From Silene conica (taxonomy: Eukaryota; Streptophyta; Magnoliopsida; Caryophyllales; Caryophyllaceae), in NCBI GenBank assembly GCA_029255685.2, contig CM055313.2:27648579-27712578 (forward strand): DNA of 64,000 bases. Reading direction: 5' to 3'. A program made the translations under genes and the position numbers. The notes below the pieces were generated by a model that had not been told where the DNA came from, made no database searches, and saw only the letters and a program-made list of their open reading frames with translations. Shown piece by piece: positions 49,733 through 60,624 of this stretch. Position 1 is the first letter of the stretch; every line of letters starts with the position of its first letter.

Positions 49733-51166
49733 AAAAAAAATCGAATATTCTTAGAATAAAGAATTATAAGACAAAGATTCTTGTAAGAAGATTAGTAAGA
49801 GGGAAAGGAAAGAAAATATACTAGTATAGTGCACAAAATGTATATATAAAGTTGTTTAAATTTGAAATAAATTGGAAGAATTAGTTTATGGATATTAAAT
49901 ATGATTAAATGACAAGAAAACATCATTAGAAGTTGATGAACTATGATGATTTTGTAACATGGAAAGATAGTTTACAATAATTAAACAATAATTAATTACA
50001 CTTAATCAATAATTATTAGGTTTTGTGATAGTTTGATCTGGGATGTAGGTTGTTCACAAGAAGATTATTTAGGGCTAAGAATTGAGTAGTTTGTGAACTA
50101 GTACAAGTTAACAACAATATTAACGAACTTTAAGAAGCTAATAATCTTGTTTAATCGATTCTTAATGACGGTTTAGCAAGAATTGAATGATGTTTAAACG
50201 GGTTAATTAGACCGGGATCAAGTTTGGACTTGATATGTTCAAGTTAAGCCATTTTTGGGTTACATGGACTAGGGTTGAGTCTTTGGGTGTCGGGTCGAGT
50301 CATTCTGGTAGGTCAATTATGTAAGGTCTAGATAATAAACCAATAAAAAACCACGTCAAAAACCACGTCGAATAGTAATGTCCTGATTACAAGCGGCATT
50401 GATAGAAGAAATAACGTAGAAACATTGAAGATATTAGCTAGCTTATCGGACACAGTCGTAAGGAATTGAAAGGGTGATACTCACCGGGTTCAAATCCCGG
50501 CGACTCCAAACGTGTCGTTATACAAGACATGATATCTAGTCTAGATAGTAAATATGGCGATGCAACTATTTCTCAATTTCTAACGTTGTAGGAGTGTTAG
50601 ACCAACACTCTGTCAAAGTGAAGTGTTGAAGTACTAGTGAGTATATCGTTTGATTATTTCCGACTATTTAAGTGTAAAATGATGACAAAAGTAGTGAAGT
50701 TTCGAATTTTATTTTGTCGATACTATTAATAGAATTATATTAGAGCTCAAAGATTTTCCAAGTTATTCCGTTGTTCTCTCTTAACCTTCCCTCTTTTTTC
50801 CTCCATAGCTGTAAGATTGTTATCCCTTGTTTCTCTCCCTCATTTGTCCCAAAAAAACACATTCATCGGAGTAAATAGATTTTGAGAACGGAAAATGAAA
50901 TTCTTTTAGAAAATAATCCGAAAAAAAAGACATTTTCTTTTACATTAACATAATTAGATTAAGGGCCGAAATAAGGAGGGGGAGAGAGAAGAAAATCTTC
51001 GAAACAAAAACATAAAAAAATTACTAATAAAAATTCATATTGTTGCATGAATGCTCTCCCCTAACCCTTTTCGAACTAAACCGGAGGCTCGTTCCGCTAT
51101 ATTTTTATTTTTGTAGGGTTAACTAGAGTAGACGGTAATGTTCGAGACTTTGTAAATCCGACCCTC
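49733..51166. other. Shared upstream region of the LBD and bZIP genes
   Basis: AT-rich sequence without a gene. A short GGTTCAAATCCCGGCGACTCCA at 50490-50512 resembles the T-arm and acceptor end of a tRNA, but no 5' half pairs with it. The last 400 bp is purine- and pyrimidine-rich (TTCTCTCTCCC, GGGGGAGAGAG) and probably holds the bZIP promoter. Confidence 0.5.
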
Positions 51167-51177
51167 CTATATATATC
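51167..51177 (+). promoter_or_regulatory. TATA box of the bZIP gene
   Basis: CTATATATATC lies 79-89 bp before the bZIP start codon, preceded by GACCCTC. Transcription would start around 51200, giving a leader of ~50 nt. This is inferred from position and sequence. Confidence 0.6.
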
Positions 51178-51255
51178 ACAATCTTAATCAGTGTAGGATA
51201 TACACTTGGTTGTTTCGGTTTTTTTTTTTTGGAAGGCGCTTCAATTTTTAAAAAA

Positions 51256-52852
51256 ATGGCAAAGTTACCTCCGAAAATTCCTGGGATCATGTCCCAGAGT
51301 CACTTAGACCACCAAAACCATTGGTTAGATGTAAGCCACGACATCCCACCGCACCAGGACCCACAACATCCTTGGGTAGACGAGTTTATGGAGTTCTCGG
51401 CCGCCAAGCGGACGGCTCACCGGAGATCCGTAAGTGATTCCTCAGTGGCGTTTATTGAGGCCGGAGCAGTCCCTTTCCTGGGACAGTTCCGTACAATGGA
51501 TGCAAACAAGGGTGACCAATTTGACAAGTTTGATGATGAACAGTTCATGTGCATGTTTAGTAATGACATTGGCGGGTCGTCGTCAAACCCGTCATCAACA
51601 TCAGATCATAATAGCACAAACGACGATCAGAAAAGGAAGGGAAATGTGTCGGGTGGCGAGAGGGTAGTTGAAGGAGAGGAGGAGATTAATAAAGTGACAA
51701 CCTTGACGGTGAAGAATGAGGCCGAAGAGGTGGAGAGTTCGTGTAAAGTCGACTCGATTGGGAAACAAGGTGGTGGTTGTGTAGAGAGTAAGGATAATAA
51801 TAATGGTAGTAATTTAGGTGTTGAAACTAGGGTTGATAATACAAGTGGTGGTGATGGTTGCGGTGATCAACAACTTGTCGATCCTAAGCGGTTTAAGAGG
51901 TAATCTCCATACACAGACGACATCCATAAAACCGTTCCACGAAAGATTTTTGTAAAACCGTTTCAGATAAAACTGATAATTCTGTATACTATTTCAGAAT
52001 ATTGGCTAACAGACAATCAGCTCAGAGATCACGGGTGAGGAAGCTACAGTACATATCTGAGCTCGAACGCAGCGTTACTGCACTACAAGTGAGCTTCTCT
52101 ACTTACTGTATCATTTGTATGTATTAGTTTCACATGCTAATCTCGGGAAAAAAAAATGACCGAGTCAAAGGAAATAGTAATATATATTATGAATTTTAAT
52201 ATGGGATTTAATGGTTCTGCAGAACGAGGTATCGTTATTGTCTCCGAGGGTGGCATTTCTAGATCACCAACGTATGATTCTTAGCGTAGACAACAGTGCG
52301 CTCAAATCCAAAATTGCAGCCCTTGCACAAGATAAGATCTTCAAAGATGGTAAGCTAAAGTTCACATAGATTTTGATTCAGGCTCGAGTTCAAAAAACGG
52401 GTCTACGTAAATCTTAAGCACTTAACTGGTAAGGGGCTGTATCAGAAATGTCGGAGATTCAAATCCGTCTTCCCTGTGTTTTAACTAACCTTCTGCAGCC
52501 TTTTACACTAAAAGGAATGGTAACTGGTAAGAGGCTGTTGTGGTCCTATCCGTTCGACTCAAACCTAGGCTAGACCAGGACGCGGGAAGATAAACGGGTT
52601 CATAGAAATACGTTAGAAAGCCACATTGACTCATAAGCAAGATACCTAAGATATTCACACGCGTAATTATTTGCAGCTCACCAAGAAGCATTGAAGCGGG
52701 AAATAGAGAGACTAAGGCAAGTGTACTATCAACAGAGTTTAAAGCAGTCAGAGGAAGTCGGCACACCATCATCGTCTACATTGCCATTAACGGTTGTTCA
52801 ACACCACCAACCGGACAATATAGCTAATGAAAATGAACAATTTAACAATTGA
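51256..52852 (+). CDS. Group E bZIP transcription factor (bZIP34/bZIP61 type), 4 exons, 345 aa
   Basis: Exons are 51256-51899, 51998-52088, 52223-52349 and 52677-52852 (1,038 nt with TGA), all with GT..AG introns and phase-consistent joins. The start is MAKLPPKIPG at 51256; the frame is open upstream but has no ATG. N-terminal conserved blocks are WVDEFMEFSA (40-49) and HRRSVSDS (55-62), a likely kinase/14-3-3 type site, then FDDEQFMCMF. The basic region (~209-232) has the invariant N-x7-R (N219, R227) in ANRQSAQRSR. A long leucine zipper through LQYISELERSV follows. The LSPRVAFLDHQ segment places a proline in the zipper, a feature known in AtbZIP34/61 that disfavours homodimers. C-terminal REIERLRQVYYQQSLK is conserved in this clade. 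Arabidopsis relatives act in pollen and lipid-related gene control (established for bZIP34). The gene appears intact. Confidence 0.95.
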
Positions 52853-53482
52853 AGTAACAAAGTTTCTCCCGACACATTGTACTATTGAGAACTAACTTAA
52901 ATGAAATGATTCTTGTTGGTACAAAGCTTCATGACGAAAATTTTCAGCAATATCTCACATACATGCATTTTTCACAAACACGTCATTGTTTAAATCAAAC
53001 GTGATAGAACATAGAGAAACTAAAACAAGATTGCAGCCGAATGCATGTAGTTGTCCGATTTCAGTGAAGCTAAAAACTCAATTCTATGCTGTTAATCAGC
53101 AGCTAATCAGTTTTCATTATGAGTCATCGGGAATATTTCTATGTTTTCAATATAAATGCCGTGTATACCGAATCCCCCTCATGCCACCATAGGCCAAGAG
53201 CCGTAAGATACTTGATAAAACCCGTCTAGCTTGGGAATGGATGAGATTACATCAAGTTAAGATAAAACAGATAGGCAGCAGAACGGAAATGTCGTATCTG
53301 AAAACAGCAAATTGCAATGCAATTAAGGTAAAAGGCGAAAAACAGCACATTGCAACATGTTTAAGGTTAAAGTCAATTAACATGGTTAATTTACATGCTA
53401 CTAGATTAACAAAGTCTCGAACTTAAAATCTACAAAGTTACTTACCATTCACTAGATCAAGCAGAGCACCCGGGTTCCGAAA
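52853..53482. other. Convergent 3' region between bZIP and the polymerase-subunit gene
   Basis: 630 bp between two stop codons that face each other. It holds short frames without domains. It probably contains both 3'UTRs; no canonical AATAAA could be assigned with confidence. Confidence 0.5.
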
Positions 53483-54010
53483 TCAGACAGGACCGAGAAA
53501 GTCACCATCCACACTGACAACTACCTGAAACTCCTTTTCAGACTCTATCCACTTCGTACCGACCACAGAAAAGCGTACCAAGACATCTTTTTTGATCTTC
53601 AACTGTTTCTCACTGATAAACATCGGGTTTTCACCAGGAACATGCTGATAATCAGGCATCTTCTGCGGAGAGAGAAATATGGTCTCGATGGGCCCACACT
53701 TCAACAAAACCCCGTGCCTCAATACCCGGTGAACTACTCCCTCTAAGATTTCTCCCCGGAAAATCTTGAATGTGATGCAGTTGAAACATACTGGAAACAG
53801 AACATCTCCTGTTTGTCGCCTAATTCTGCCCTCTCCAATGTTGTCCAAAGTCGAAACTGCAAGCAAATAGCCTAGCTCCTTTGTTGCTTTCTTGGTTGCG
53901 AAATCTTCCATTAATTGAAGAGCAATCGCCCTTTGGAGTATAAGTCCTTCCGCATTCAGTTGCTCAGCAGGGATAACCACATTCCAAGGCAACTGAACTT
54001 TGAGAAACAT
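53483..54010 (-). CDS. NRPE7: DNA-directed RNA polymerase V/IV subunit 7 (RPB7-like)
   Basis: 175 aa in one uninterrupted exon. RPB7 proteins pair with subunit 4 to form the stalk of a polymerase. Here the N-terminus MFLKVQLPWNVVIPAE and the blocks KKATKELGYLLAVSTLD, TGDVLFPVCFNCITFKIF and DYQHVPGENPMF match the plant Pol IV/Pol V paralogue (NRPE7/NRPD7), not the Pol II subunit, which begins differently and carries other residues at these places. Residues ~1-80 form the tip/RNP-like domain. Residues ~81-175 form the S1/OB domain, starting at GEILEGVVHRVLRHGVLLKC and closing with DGDFLGPV. Pol IV and Pol V drive siRNA production and RNA-directed DNA methylation, i.e. transposon silencing. A TAG acceptor-like site lies ~10 nt before ATG 54010, suggesting a 5'UTR intron. 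NRPD7 and NRPE7 cannot be fully separated by eye. Confidence 0.93.
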   Translation of the reverse strand: MFLKVQLPWNVVIPAEQLNAEGLILQRAIALQLMEDFATKKATKELGYLLAVSTLDNIGEGRIRRQTGDVLFPVCFNCITFKIFRGEILEGVVHRVLRHGVLLKCGPIETIFLSPQKMPDYQHVPGENPMFISEKQLKIKKDVLVRFSVVGTKWIESEKEFQVVVSVDGDFLGPV

Positions 54011-54082
54011 TATTGAATTCCTACATCATCGACAGACGAATACCACAAAATAAACAAATCTACAAGCTAATAAAACGAGCTT

Positions 54083-54406
54083 TACACTATGCAGCCACTC
54101 ATGAATCCAGTCACAAATTCACAATAGCCCAATTTACGTATAACTATGACGGCCTTATGGGTTAGAGCCGTAGAAACAAAAACATCGACCATACCACTTT
54201 CCTTCACTAAGTCTGGGAGGGAAACGGATCCCTCCAGTAAAACAAGTTACACTATGCAGCCACTCATGAATCGAGCCACAAATTCACAATGTCCCAATTT
54301 ACGTATAACTATGATGGCCTTATGGTTTAGAGCCGTAGAAACAGGAACATCGACCATACCACATTCCTTCTGTATGTTTAGGAGGGTAAACGGATCCCTC
54401 AATTTC
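54083..54406. repeat. 165-bp tandem duplication
   Basis: TACACTATGCAGCCACTCATG starts at 54083 and again at 54248. Both copies run through TTAGAGCCGTAGAAAC and end AAACGGATCCCTC, with about 10% differences. It sits upstream of the NRPE7-type start. Confidence 0.93.
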
Positions 54407-54654
54407 CCGACCGTCTAATTTACTAACCAAAGAACTTAACTTTCCTTCAAAGTTCAACCTAATTTACAATCCAAACAACTCGGTCTTCCTTCCGCCTAAT
54501 TTACTACCCAAGCAAGCGAAACTGTCCCGTTCCCTATCCAAACAAATGGGAAAGTGATCACCTTTTGCAAAACTACACACCTACAAGGCTACAACACTAA
54601 TGCTTTGAATCTGCCATACATAATCACCAAGGTCATGGCTAAGTGACAATACTG

Positions 54655-54753
54655 AAACAATTCCGTCTCAGTCATTTATTTACCGTTTATTAAACTACCC
54701 GTCACAAAGAATACAAAAGGTAAACAAATGACCAGGGACAGAGGAGTAATCAA
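54655..54753. mobile_element. Small Stowaway-like MITE (~95 bp)
   Basis: TTCCGTCTCAGTCATTTATTTACCGTTT on the left is mirrored on the right by the complement of AAAAGGTAAACAAATGACCAGGGACAGAGGAGTA. The CTCCTCTGTCCC end resembles the Stowaway CTCCCTCCGTCCC terminus. The target TA duplication is not clear. Confidence 0.6.
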
Positions 54754-55200
54754 AACAATCATAGCCCAATAAAATCCATAACATGAAAAAGAACCCAAAT
54801 TGATGTTAGGGATTCAAAAATTAAGCAAAAAAATTGATAAAACTGGGTCCAGTTTTTCACAAGATTTAAACTTTATGGATCTTTCACAAAATCTAATCCA
54901 ATTGGGTCCATATTTTCAGAATTTTAACAAAACTACAGCTTACTGTACTTTTTTACTGAGTTGTATCTTCACAAATCACAACAATTTTACAGAATGGCAG
55001 GAAAATAGTAGGAAAAACACAGAAAATATACACAAAACTACTAACAAAACCCAGAAAACATGAGTTACAAATCAATGAATCATACAATGATAGTTATGCA
55101 AAGTGAGAAAGAGGGAAGAACAAACCAAATATTGGGAGAAGATACTCTCTAAAAATGGAGCTGAATTCAGATTAATTCTTCAGAATTACTGTAGAAATAC

Positions 55201-57480
55201 CCCAGCTTAGATTCCATGTATACAAATGTCATATTTGAAAGTTCAGCAATCTATCTATAGTAGTGCAAGTGAAAAATCACGGACGGTCTACCCTTATTTC
55301 TAAAGATAAATTTTATAACCAAAAAAATAATATAATATCATTATATATATTAAAATATATATACGGAAATTATAACATTCAAATTTGAAAATTTTAAACT
55401 ATGTAATTTAATAAACTAACACATGATAATGTTAATAGGAGTAATAATTGTAACACAGAATTAAAATGAAACAATTAAAACATAGTTAAAAAAGAAAAAT
55501 TATAACATACAAATTTAAGTAATTTAAGTTATGTAAATTATAAAAAAAAAATATTAAGATAATTAAATTCTATTTATTACAAAAAAATGAAAATAATATA
55601 AAAATCGATTCTAACAAATTTTTTCATAATGAATATTTAAATAAAACAACAAAACAAAATAACAGATTCCGGATCGTGCATAGAGATCGGAGAAAATGAA
55701 AACAACCCAACAAATTTCCATTGTAATTTGGGTCGTGGTTAGAGCCCAAACTGAAAAACCTCAAACGAAATTTTAATATTTTATTTTGTTTTTAGAGATA
55801 AACAAAACTAAATGTGCCAAAATTCTACGGACATCCTTCACAAATTCATACTCCATCACATGTCGATCATTTGATCATAAGGCTAAATTTTAAGATTATT
55901 ATAACCTTCGAACTTTGACTTTCAAGCAACGGTGTCTGCCTCGATTTAAAAGTATTCATCTCAGCCTATGAATACGTCAAAGGTAAAACGGTTAATATTT
56001 TATTTTATTTAAGAAGGAAAAAAATAATCGGTTTAAGTAAAGTTGCAGCATACTTTTGAAAATTTAAGTATATCTTTGATGCCATTTATGCGCAATGTCA
56101 GGGTTGGGAGTCTTACTTGCAACGGTATAGTTAGTACCACCTTAAACTTTCTACTGCGAGGGATTTTTTATTATAACAAAACTACTGCGCAAAAGAGTAT
56201 TTGGTTTGTGTCTAGAAATTAATTATTCTATTTTCATAACCAAACCATGTCAGGATTTTAGCTTCGATGATCTAGTTCCCGACAGTCCAGACAGCGTGCT
56301 TCTAAATGACGTGAATCCAGGATGAAATCTAGCACAATTAAGTCACTAGCATACAAAGCAATTTAAATTGTGCAAAGTGATAAATATTTTGAAAAGTAAA
56401 TAGACATGCTTTTGAATCAACAAATAATAGTTCGATGGCATCGAGTTTCTTATTATTATCTTTGTTGTTTTTGTTGCTAAATTCAGGACTGGACCATTTA
56501 TGAACAACTCTAACATTTATTTGAGTAAGTCTAACTCCATATTTGAGTTGACTAATAGTAAGAACGTTTGTCATGACCATTTTAGAAATTGTTGAGAATT
56601 GAGAATATTGAACAAATTTTGTTGAGAAATAATAGAAAGAAATTGAACAGAACTTTTTAGGAGTTGTTTTACAGGTTCAAATATGAAAGATGAAAAGAAA
56701 GGTATTGAAATGAAGGGATTATGAAGAATAAAAAGATTTATGGCAATCGAGAAGATTATGGAGAATAAAAGAATTTGAAAATTGATTGGGTCTTAAGTTC
56801 GGTTATGGCAACCGAGAAGATTATGGAGAATAAAAAGATTTATTATCACACTAATTTTCTGGAAAAATTGGGTTTAGAAGGCAATAAGTTGTCATATTTT
56901 TTCAAGAAAATTGGATTTAGAAGGAAATAATTGTACAGTTTAGAAGGAAATAATTCTGGAAAATTGGGCATCTGGAAAATTGGAATCTGGATAATTGGGT
57001 TTAGAAAGAAATAATTGTACGGTTTAGAAGAAAATAATCCTTTGACGTTTTTTTGTGTATCTGGTTTTTTACGAAAAATTGGGTTCAAAAGACGGAAATT
57101 TTACACGGCTGATGGCATGACAGTGGTGTTAGTTTTAATTGGCTGAGAAAAACTAACACTGTGAGAGTAAAGGAGAGGACTTGAAAATAGGTTTTCTGAA
57201 ATCTTGTTGTGCCACATAGGCAGGTTTACATTATTCATTTATATATATAATGATGATTATTAAAGTTATATTATTAAATGAAGCTTTTTTCGAGCGATTT
57301 CATTGGTTACTTTTGCCGGATGATTCATCGGCTACAACTAATATTAATAAATAAATAATGTGAATCTTTTTCCAACCGATTTTATTATTTGCAAATGACT
57401 CTCAAACAATATTAAAAACAATTAATTAAGAGTTATTGTCCCTCTCTACTACGAGGGTGACTATAAGTCTATAAATTTAC
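55201..57480. other. No gene; AT-rich, with local repeats at 56690-57070
   Basis: 55.3-55.7 kb is very AT-rich. At 56690-57070 GAGAAGATTATGGAGAATAAAAGA occurs twice, and GGTTTAGAAGGAAATAATTGTAC/CTGGAAAATTGGG blocks recur several times, forming imperfect tandem repeats. The short frames across them have no domain. Confidence 0.55.
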
Positions 57481-57492
57481 ATAAATTCTCAT

Positions 57493-57660
57493 TTGTGTCG
57501 GCAGTATCGGTCACAAGCTTGTGACGGATACCGTTTCCTCTCACAAAATACCCATGAGAGGTGAGTGGGAAAGCACATAAAGGATGCCTCATCCCCTCTC
57601 CTTTTTTGTGAGAGATCACAAGCTTATGACGGGATTAGCCCGTCACAAGCAAGACCTGCT
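57493..57660. mobile_element. Probable short MITE with TCACAAGCTTGTGACGG motifs
   Basis: TCGGTCACAAGCTTGTGACGGATA on the left and ATCACAAGCTTATGACGGGATTAGCCCGTCACAAGC on the right form inverted, self-complementary ends around a CCCATGAGAGGTGAGTGGG core. Related ends occur at 24333-24507. Element borders are approximate. Confidence 0.6.
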
Positions 57661-58675
57661 GATAAATTTAATAACAATAACAATGATATAACAATAAGAT
57701 AAAAAATACAGAGTAGTGTTTAACTGCTCGTCAAATAACTTTGTTGTAGTACAATATAAAAGTTGGGTGGGTTTGGTGATAGAAGAGATGGATTAATAAA
57801 ATATAATTATAAGTTTCCAAAATAAAAAAAAAAGGGAAGAAAACCTGCCGTTTAAGGAAATATGGAAGAAAATAGTAAATAGGAGGGAATATTAAAGTTT
57901 GAAAAAATAAAACTGTGCGAACAACATTTTAACTTTGATTCTTCTTCTGAGAAGTTTTTAGAAATAGTATACTCCATTGGGTATATGAAAACAAGCCCTT
58001 TAGTAAAATATAGTAGGCTGAATTATCTAATAATATTCGATAACATGGATTAGTAAAATACGTTTAATAGGTTTTGACAGGTTGTCCCTTTTTAAGGAAG
58101 AGTATTAAGAAAACACGTCTCACGATATTTAGTTTCACAATTCCACCCGATATTAATATGTTTTGTGTATAGAATCACTAATTTTTATGAATTTGTAGTA
58201 TTCCACTTGAAAGATAATTATACATAAGATATTACTGTATATATATAAAAGTATTAGAAATGATAGAGCTAATTATATGACGGCAAAAAAAGTCAATGAG
58301 TACTTCTTAAGTCTATTTATGATCATAAACTCAAGTAAATATTGGTTTTACTTTCTCGTGATGTTTGGTTATGGATTATAAGCTAGCAAAAGTATGATTA
58401 TTTATTAACGTGGGCAATTTAATTTTTGACCACTTGAGCTATGTTCGATCTATCAAATATGAAAGATAGTTTATTGTTGCGGCCGAGTACCATATAAATT
58501 TCAATCCTCTATTTTCGTTTAGCTTATGTAACATGGTTAAGTTCATGAGTATTTTTTTTGAACTTTCTTAAATTATACTTTTCAAATGTTGAAGTGATCG
58601 GTAAAGATCGTAATATTTTAAAAAAATACAAAAAACTTCATCAAAAAATAGGGTTAATTAAAATCCTACATAACC
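57661..58675. other. AT-rich intergenic sequence
   Basis: No coding, RNA or clear repeat signal recognised. Confidence 0.5.
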
Positions 58676-58684
58676 TGTAATACC

Positions 58685-59431
58685 TAGGGATGGCAATGGG
58701 TAGGGGCTGGGTAGGGTCCGGCAAGACCCGACCCGACCCGAAGTAAAAAACCTTAGACCCATACCCGACCCAGACCCTAAAGGGTCTGAAATTAATGGAC
58801 CCATACCCGACCCTAATGGGTCTGGGTCCGGGTAAGGTCTACCCTAGGGTCCAATTTTTCTTAACGAGTCATTCAATAAAATGTACCAAAGTCTGAAATT
58901 AATGGACCCATACCCGACCCTAATGGGTCTGGGTCCGGGCAGGGTCCGTCCAATTTTTCTTAACGAGTCATTCAATAAAATGTACCAAAGTCGAATATTA
59001 AATTAAAAAGTTTTGATTAAAGTATTACAAAGTCTTGGTTATTTGGATCATTATCCGTACCCGACCCTAAATTATATCAATTACCGTACCCAAACTCATC
59101 ATTTTCATCAATTTATTCGTTATTCTTAATGGTTATTTGTATATGCGTATAGTATATTAATGATAACTAATAAGGGTCATCTGTTTGTGTGTATTATTTG
59201 GGTTATTGACGTTCGTATCTGTGTTTTTTTTTTTTTTTTTTTAATAAATATAAGCGTCTAAGGGTCGGGTAGGGTCCCAAGATCAAGACCTGGACCCGGA
59301 CCCGAAATTTTTATATAAGACCCATACCCGACCCATACCCGAGTGGGTCTCAAAAATTCAGACTCATACCCGACCCGTTAGGGTCCGACCCTAAGGGTCT
59401 GGGTTGGGTACCCGACCCACTGACATCCCTA
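58685..59431. mobile_element. Non-autonomous hAT-like element, 747 bp, perfect 8-bp TSD
   Basis: The ends are TAGGGATGGCAATGGGTAGGG and, inverted, TAGGGATGTCAGTGGGTCGGG. GTAATACC is duplicated perfectly at 58677-58684 and 59432-59439, the length expected for hAT. The interior is rich in GACCCATACCCGACCC and has a 107-bp tandem duplication (units starting 58784 and 58891). No transposase. It is younger than the LTR it splits. Confidence 0.93.
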
Positions 59432-59474
59432 GTAATACCCCTCTTAGTTCGTAGCTGAGTTGTGACTCAACCCG

Positions 59475-59600
59475 GCCGAGTATGTTGTACTCAACCGAGC
59501 AAGTCGAACTCGGCCGAGTAAGTCGCACTCGACTGAGTATGTTGTACTCGGTCGAGTAAGTTGCACTCGGCCGAGTAGGTTCTACTCGACCGAGTGGGTC
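59475..59600 (+). repeat. Clustered CTCGGCCGAGTA palindromes in the LTR
   Basis: About eight ACTCGNCCGAGTA units spaced ~16-18 bp, each nearly palindromic (for example ACTCGGCCGAGTAAGT). Located in the 5' part of the LTR, where LTR promoters and enhancers often carry short repeats; any role is unproven. Confidence 0.85.
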
Positions 59601-60611
59601 CGTCGGTAGGTAAAACTTTCGGTTTATTTTATATATTAACCGAGGGTAATTCTTATTTTTACACCAAATCAGAAACTCTACAAACCCTAATCCAGTTCAC
59701 CCCCATCCCTTTCAATCTCCGTCAAGAGTCCGTAACAAGTCTTAGGAGCGCCGATCATGTAGCCTAGCCCTTATTTTCTCAAGTAAGTCTTGTTCTATTG
59801 TATAGTTGTCTCAAATTATTAGTCATGTTTAGAGAGTAATACGAGTATATGTGTATTGTTCATAGGAGGAGGTTTCATAGAGGAGCGTTGGTAGGACAAC
59901 CTTGAGTATACTTTCTGTGAATTCCTTGAGGTAGAGTTTTCCCTACTCAGATATGTGTTAATGTATTGTGATAGCTATGATTGTTTATTTAATATCATTG
60001 TATATTGTTATTGGTATTATCATATTGGAACATATGTGTGGGACTGTTGCGGGAAACGACTCTCACTCCTACGATCGCTCTTCGTGGGACCCGCCACGGA
60101 GAGGATGTGCACATTAAAGATCTAGGTACCCCTTGCCGCGAGCAAGCGGGGTATGGATATGGGGCTTGAGGCCGCCATGGAAATGGTGATATCAGTGGTT
60201 GTGGTGTATGACAGTAAAGTGTTATTTCAGTTGATACTTAATGTTGTATCTATGAGATCGTCGTATATAGCAGTATCTGGTGTTTGTGGTGTTTTTTTAC
60301 TGTGATGATGCATGGTTATGGTGAGCAGACTCTTAGGTGCGTCATGGTTGCTGATCGTTAGCTTGGGACGGATGGGATCACGCTCCACCTCGAAGAGTCT
60401 CAGGTTTAGCTTCCGCACCTTTTTGTTTTAGTTGTTGTTAGACTTTATTTTGGAGACGGATGTTTTGTTTATCAGACTTTATACTTTATTAAACTTTAAA
60501 GAAAGGTTTGGGTATTTTTACTTGATATTATGTCTCGGGAAACTGAGATGATGACACTTTTATAGGCCTCGGGTCCTATCTAAAGGCCTCGGGTTATGAG
60601 GGTGTTACAAA

Positions 60612-60624
60612 TGGTATCAGAGCA
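60612..60624 (+). promoter_or_regulatory. Primer-binding site (initiator tRNA-Met type)
   Basis: TGGTATCAGAGCA, complementary to the 3' end of plant initiator tRNA-Met and the standard primer site of plant LTR retroelements, two bases after the LTR end. Confidence 0.9.

Larger units (their letters stand above)
54011..55200 (-). other. Probable 5'UTR intron and leader of the NRPE7-type gene
   Basis: GATGTAG then GAATTCAATAATG on the minus strand places a splice acceptor at ~54021, ten bases before the start codon. A candidate donor (AATATTTG before GTTTGTTC) lies near 55127. The interval carries a 165-bp tandem duplication and a small MITE-like element, both tolerable in an intron. This is an inference from splice-like motifs, not confirmed. 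Confidence 0.4.
58676..60609 (+). mobile_element. 5' LTR of an LTR retrotransposon, split by an hAT-like element
   Basis: TGTAATACC opens the LTR. After removal of the insert at 58685-59431 and one duplicated 8-mer it continues TAATACCCCTCTTAG and ends GAGGGTGTTACA at 60609, about 1.18 kb. A primer-binding site follows two bases later, so this is a 5' LTR. Between 59475 and 59600 it has clustered ACTCGGCCGAGTA palindromes. Only ~300-350 bp of plausible internal leader follows; no gag-pol and no 3' LTR are found, so the element is truncated. Confidence 0.85.

Noticed and set aside
50460-50515. tRNA-like T-arm and acceptor end
   Set aside because: GGGTTCAAATCCCGG and a terminal CGACTCCA look like the 3' part of a tRNA, but no pairing 5' acceptor, D-arm or anticodon arm lies upstream; it could at most be a SINE or tRNA remnant.
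52503-52772. 89-aa minus-strand frame
   Set aside because: Antisense to the third intron and fourth exon of the bZIP gene; no domain.
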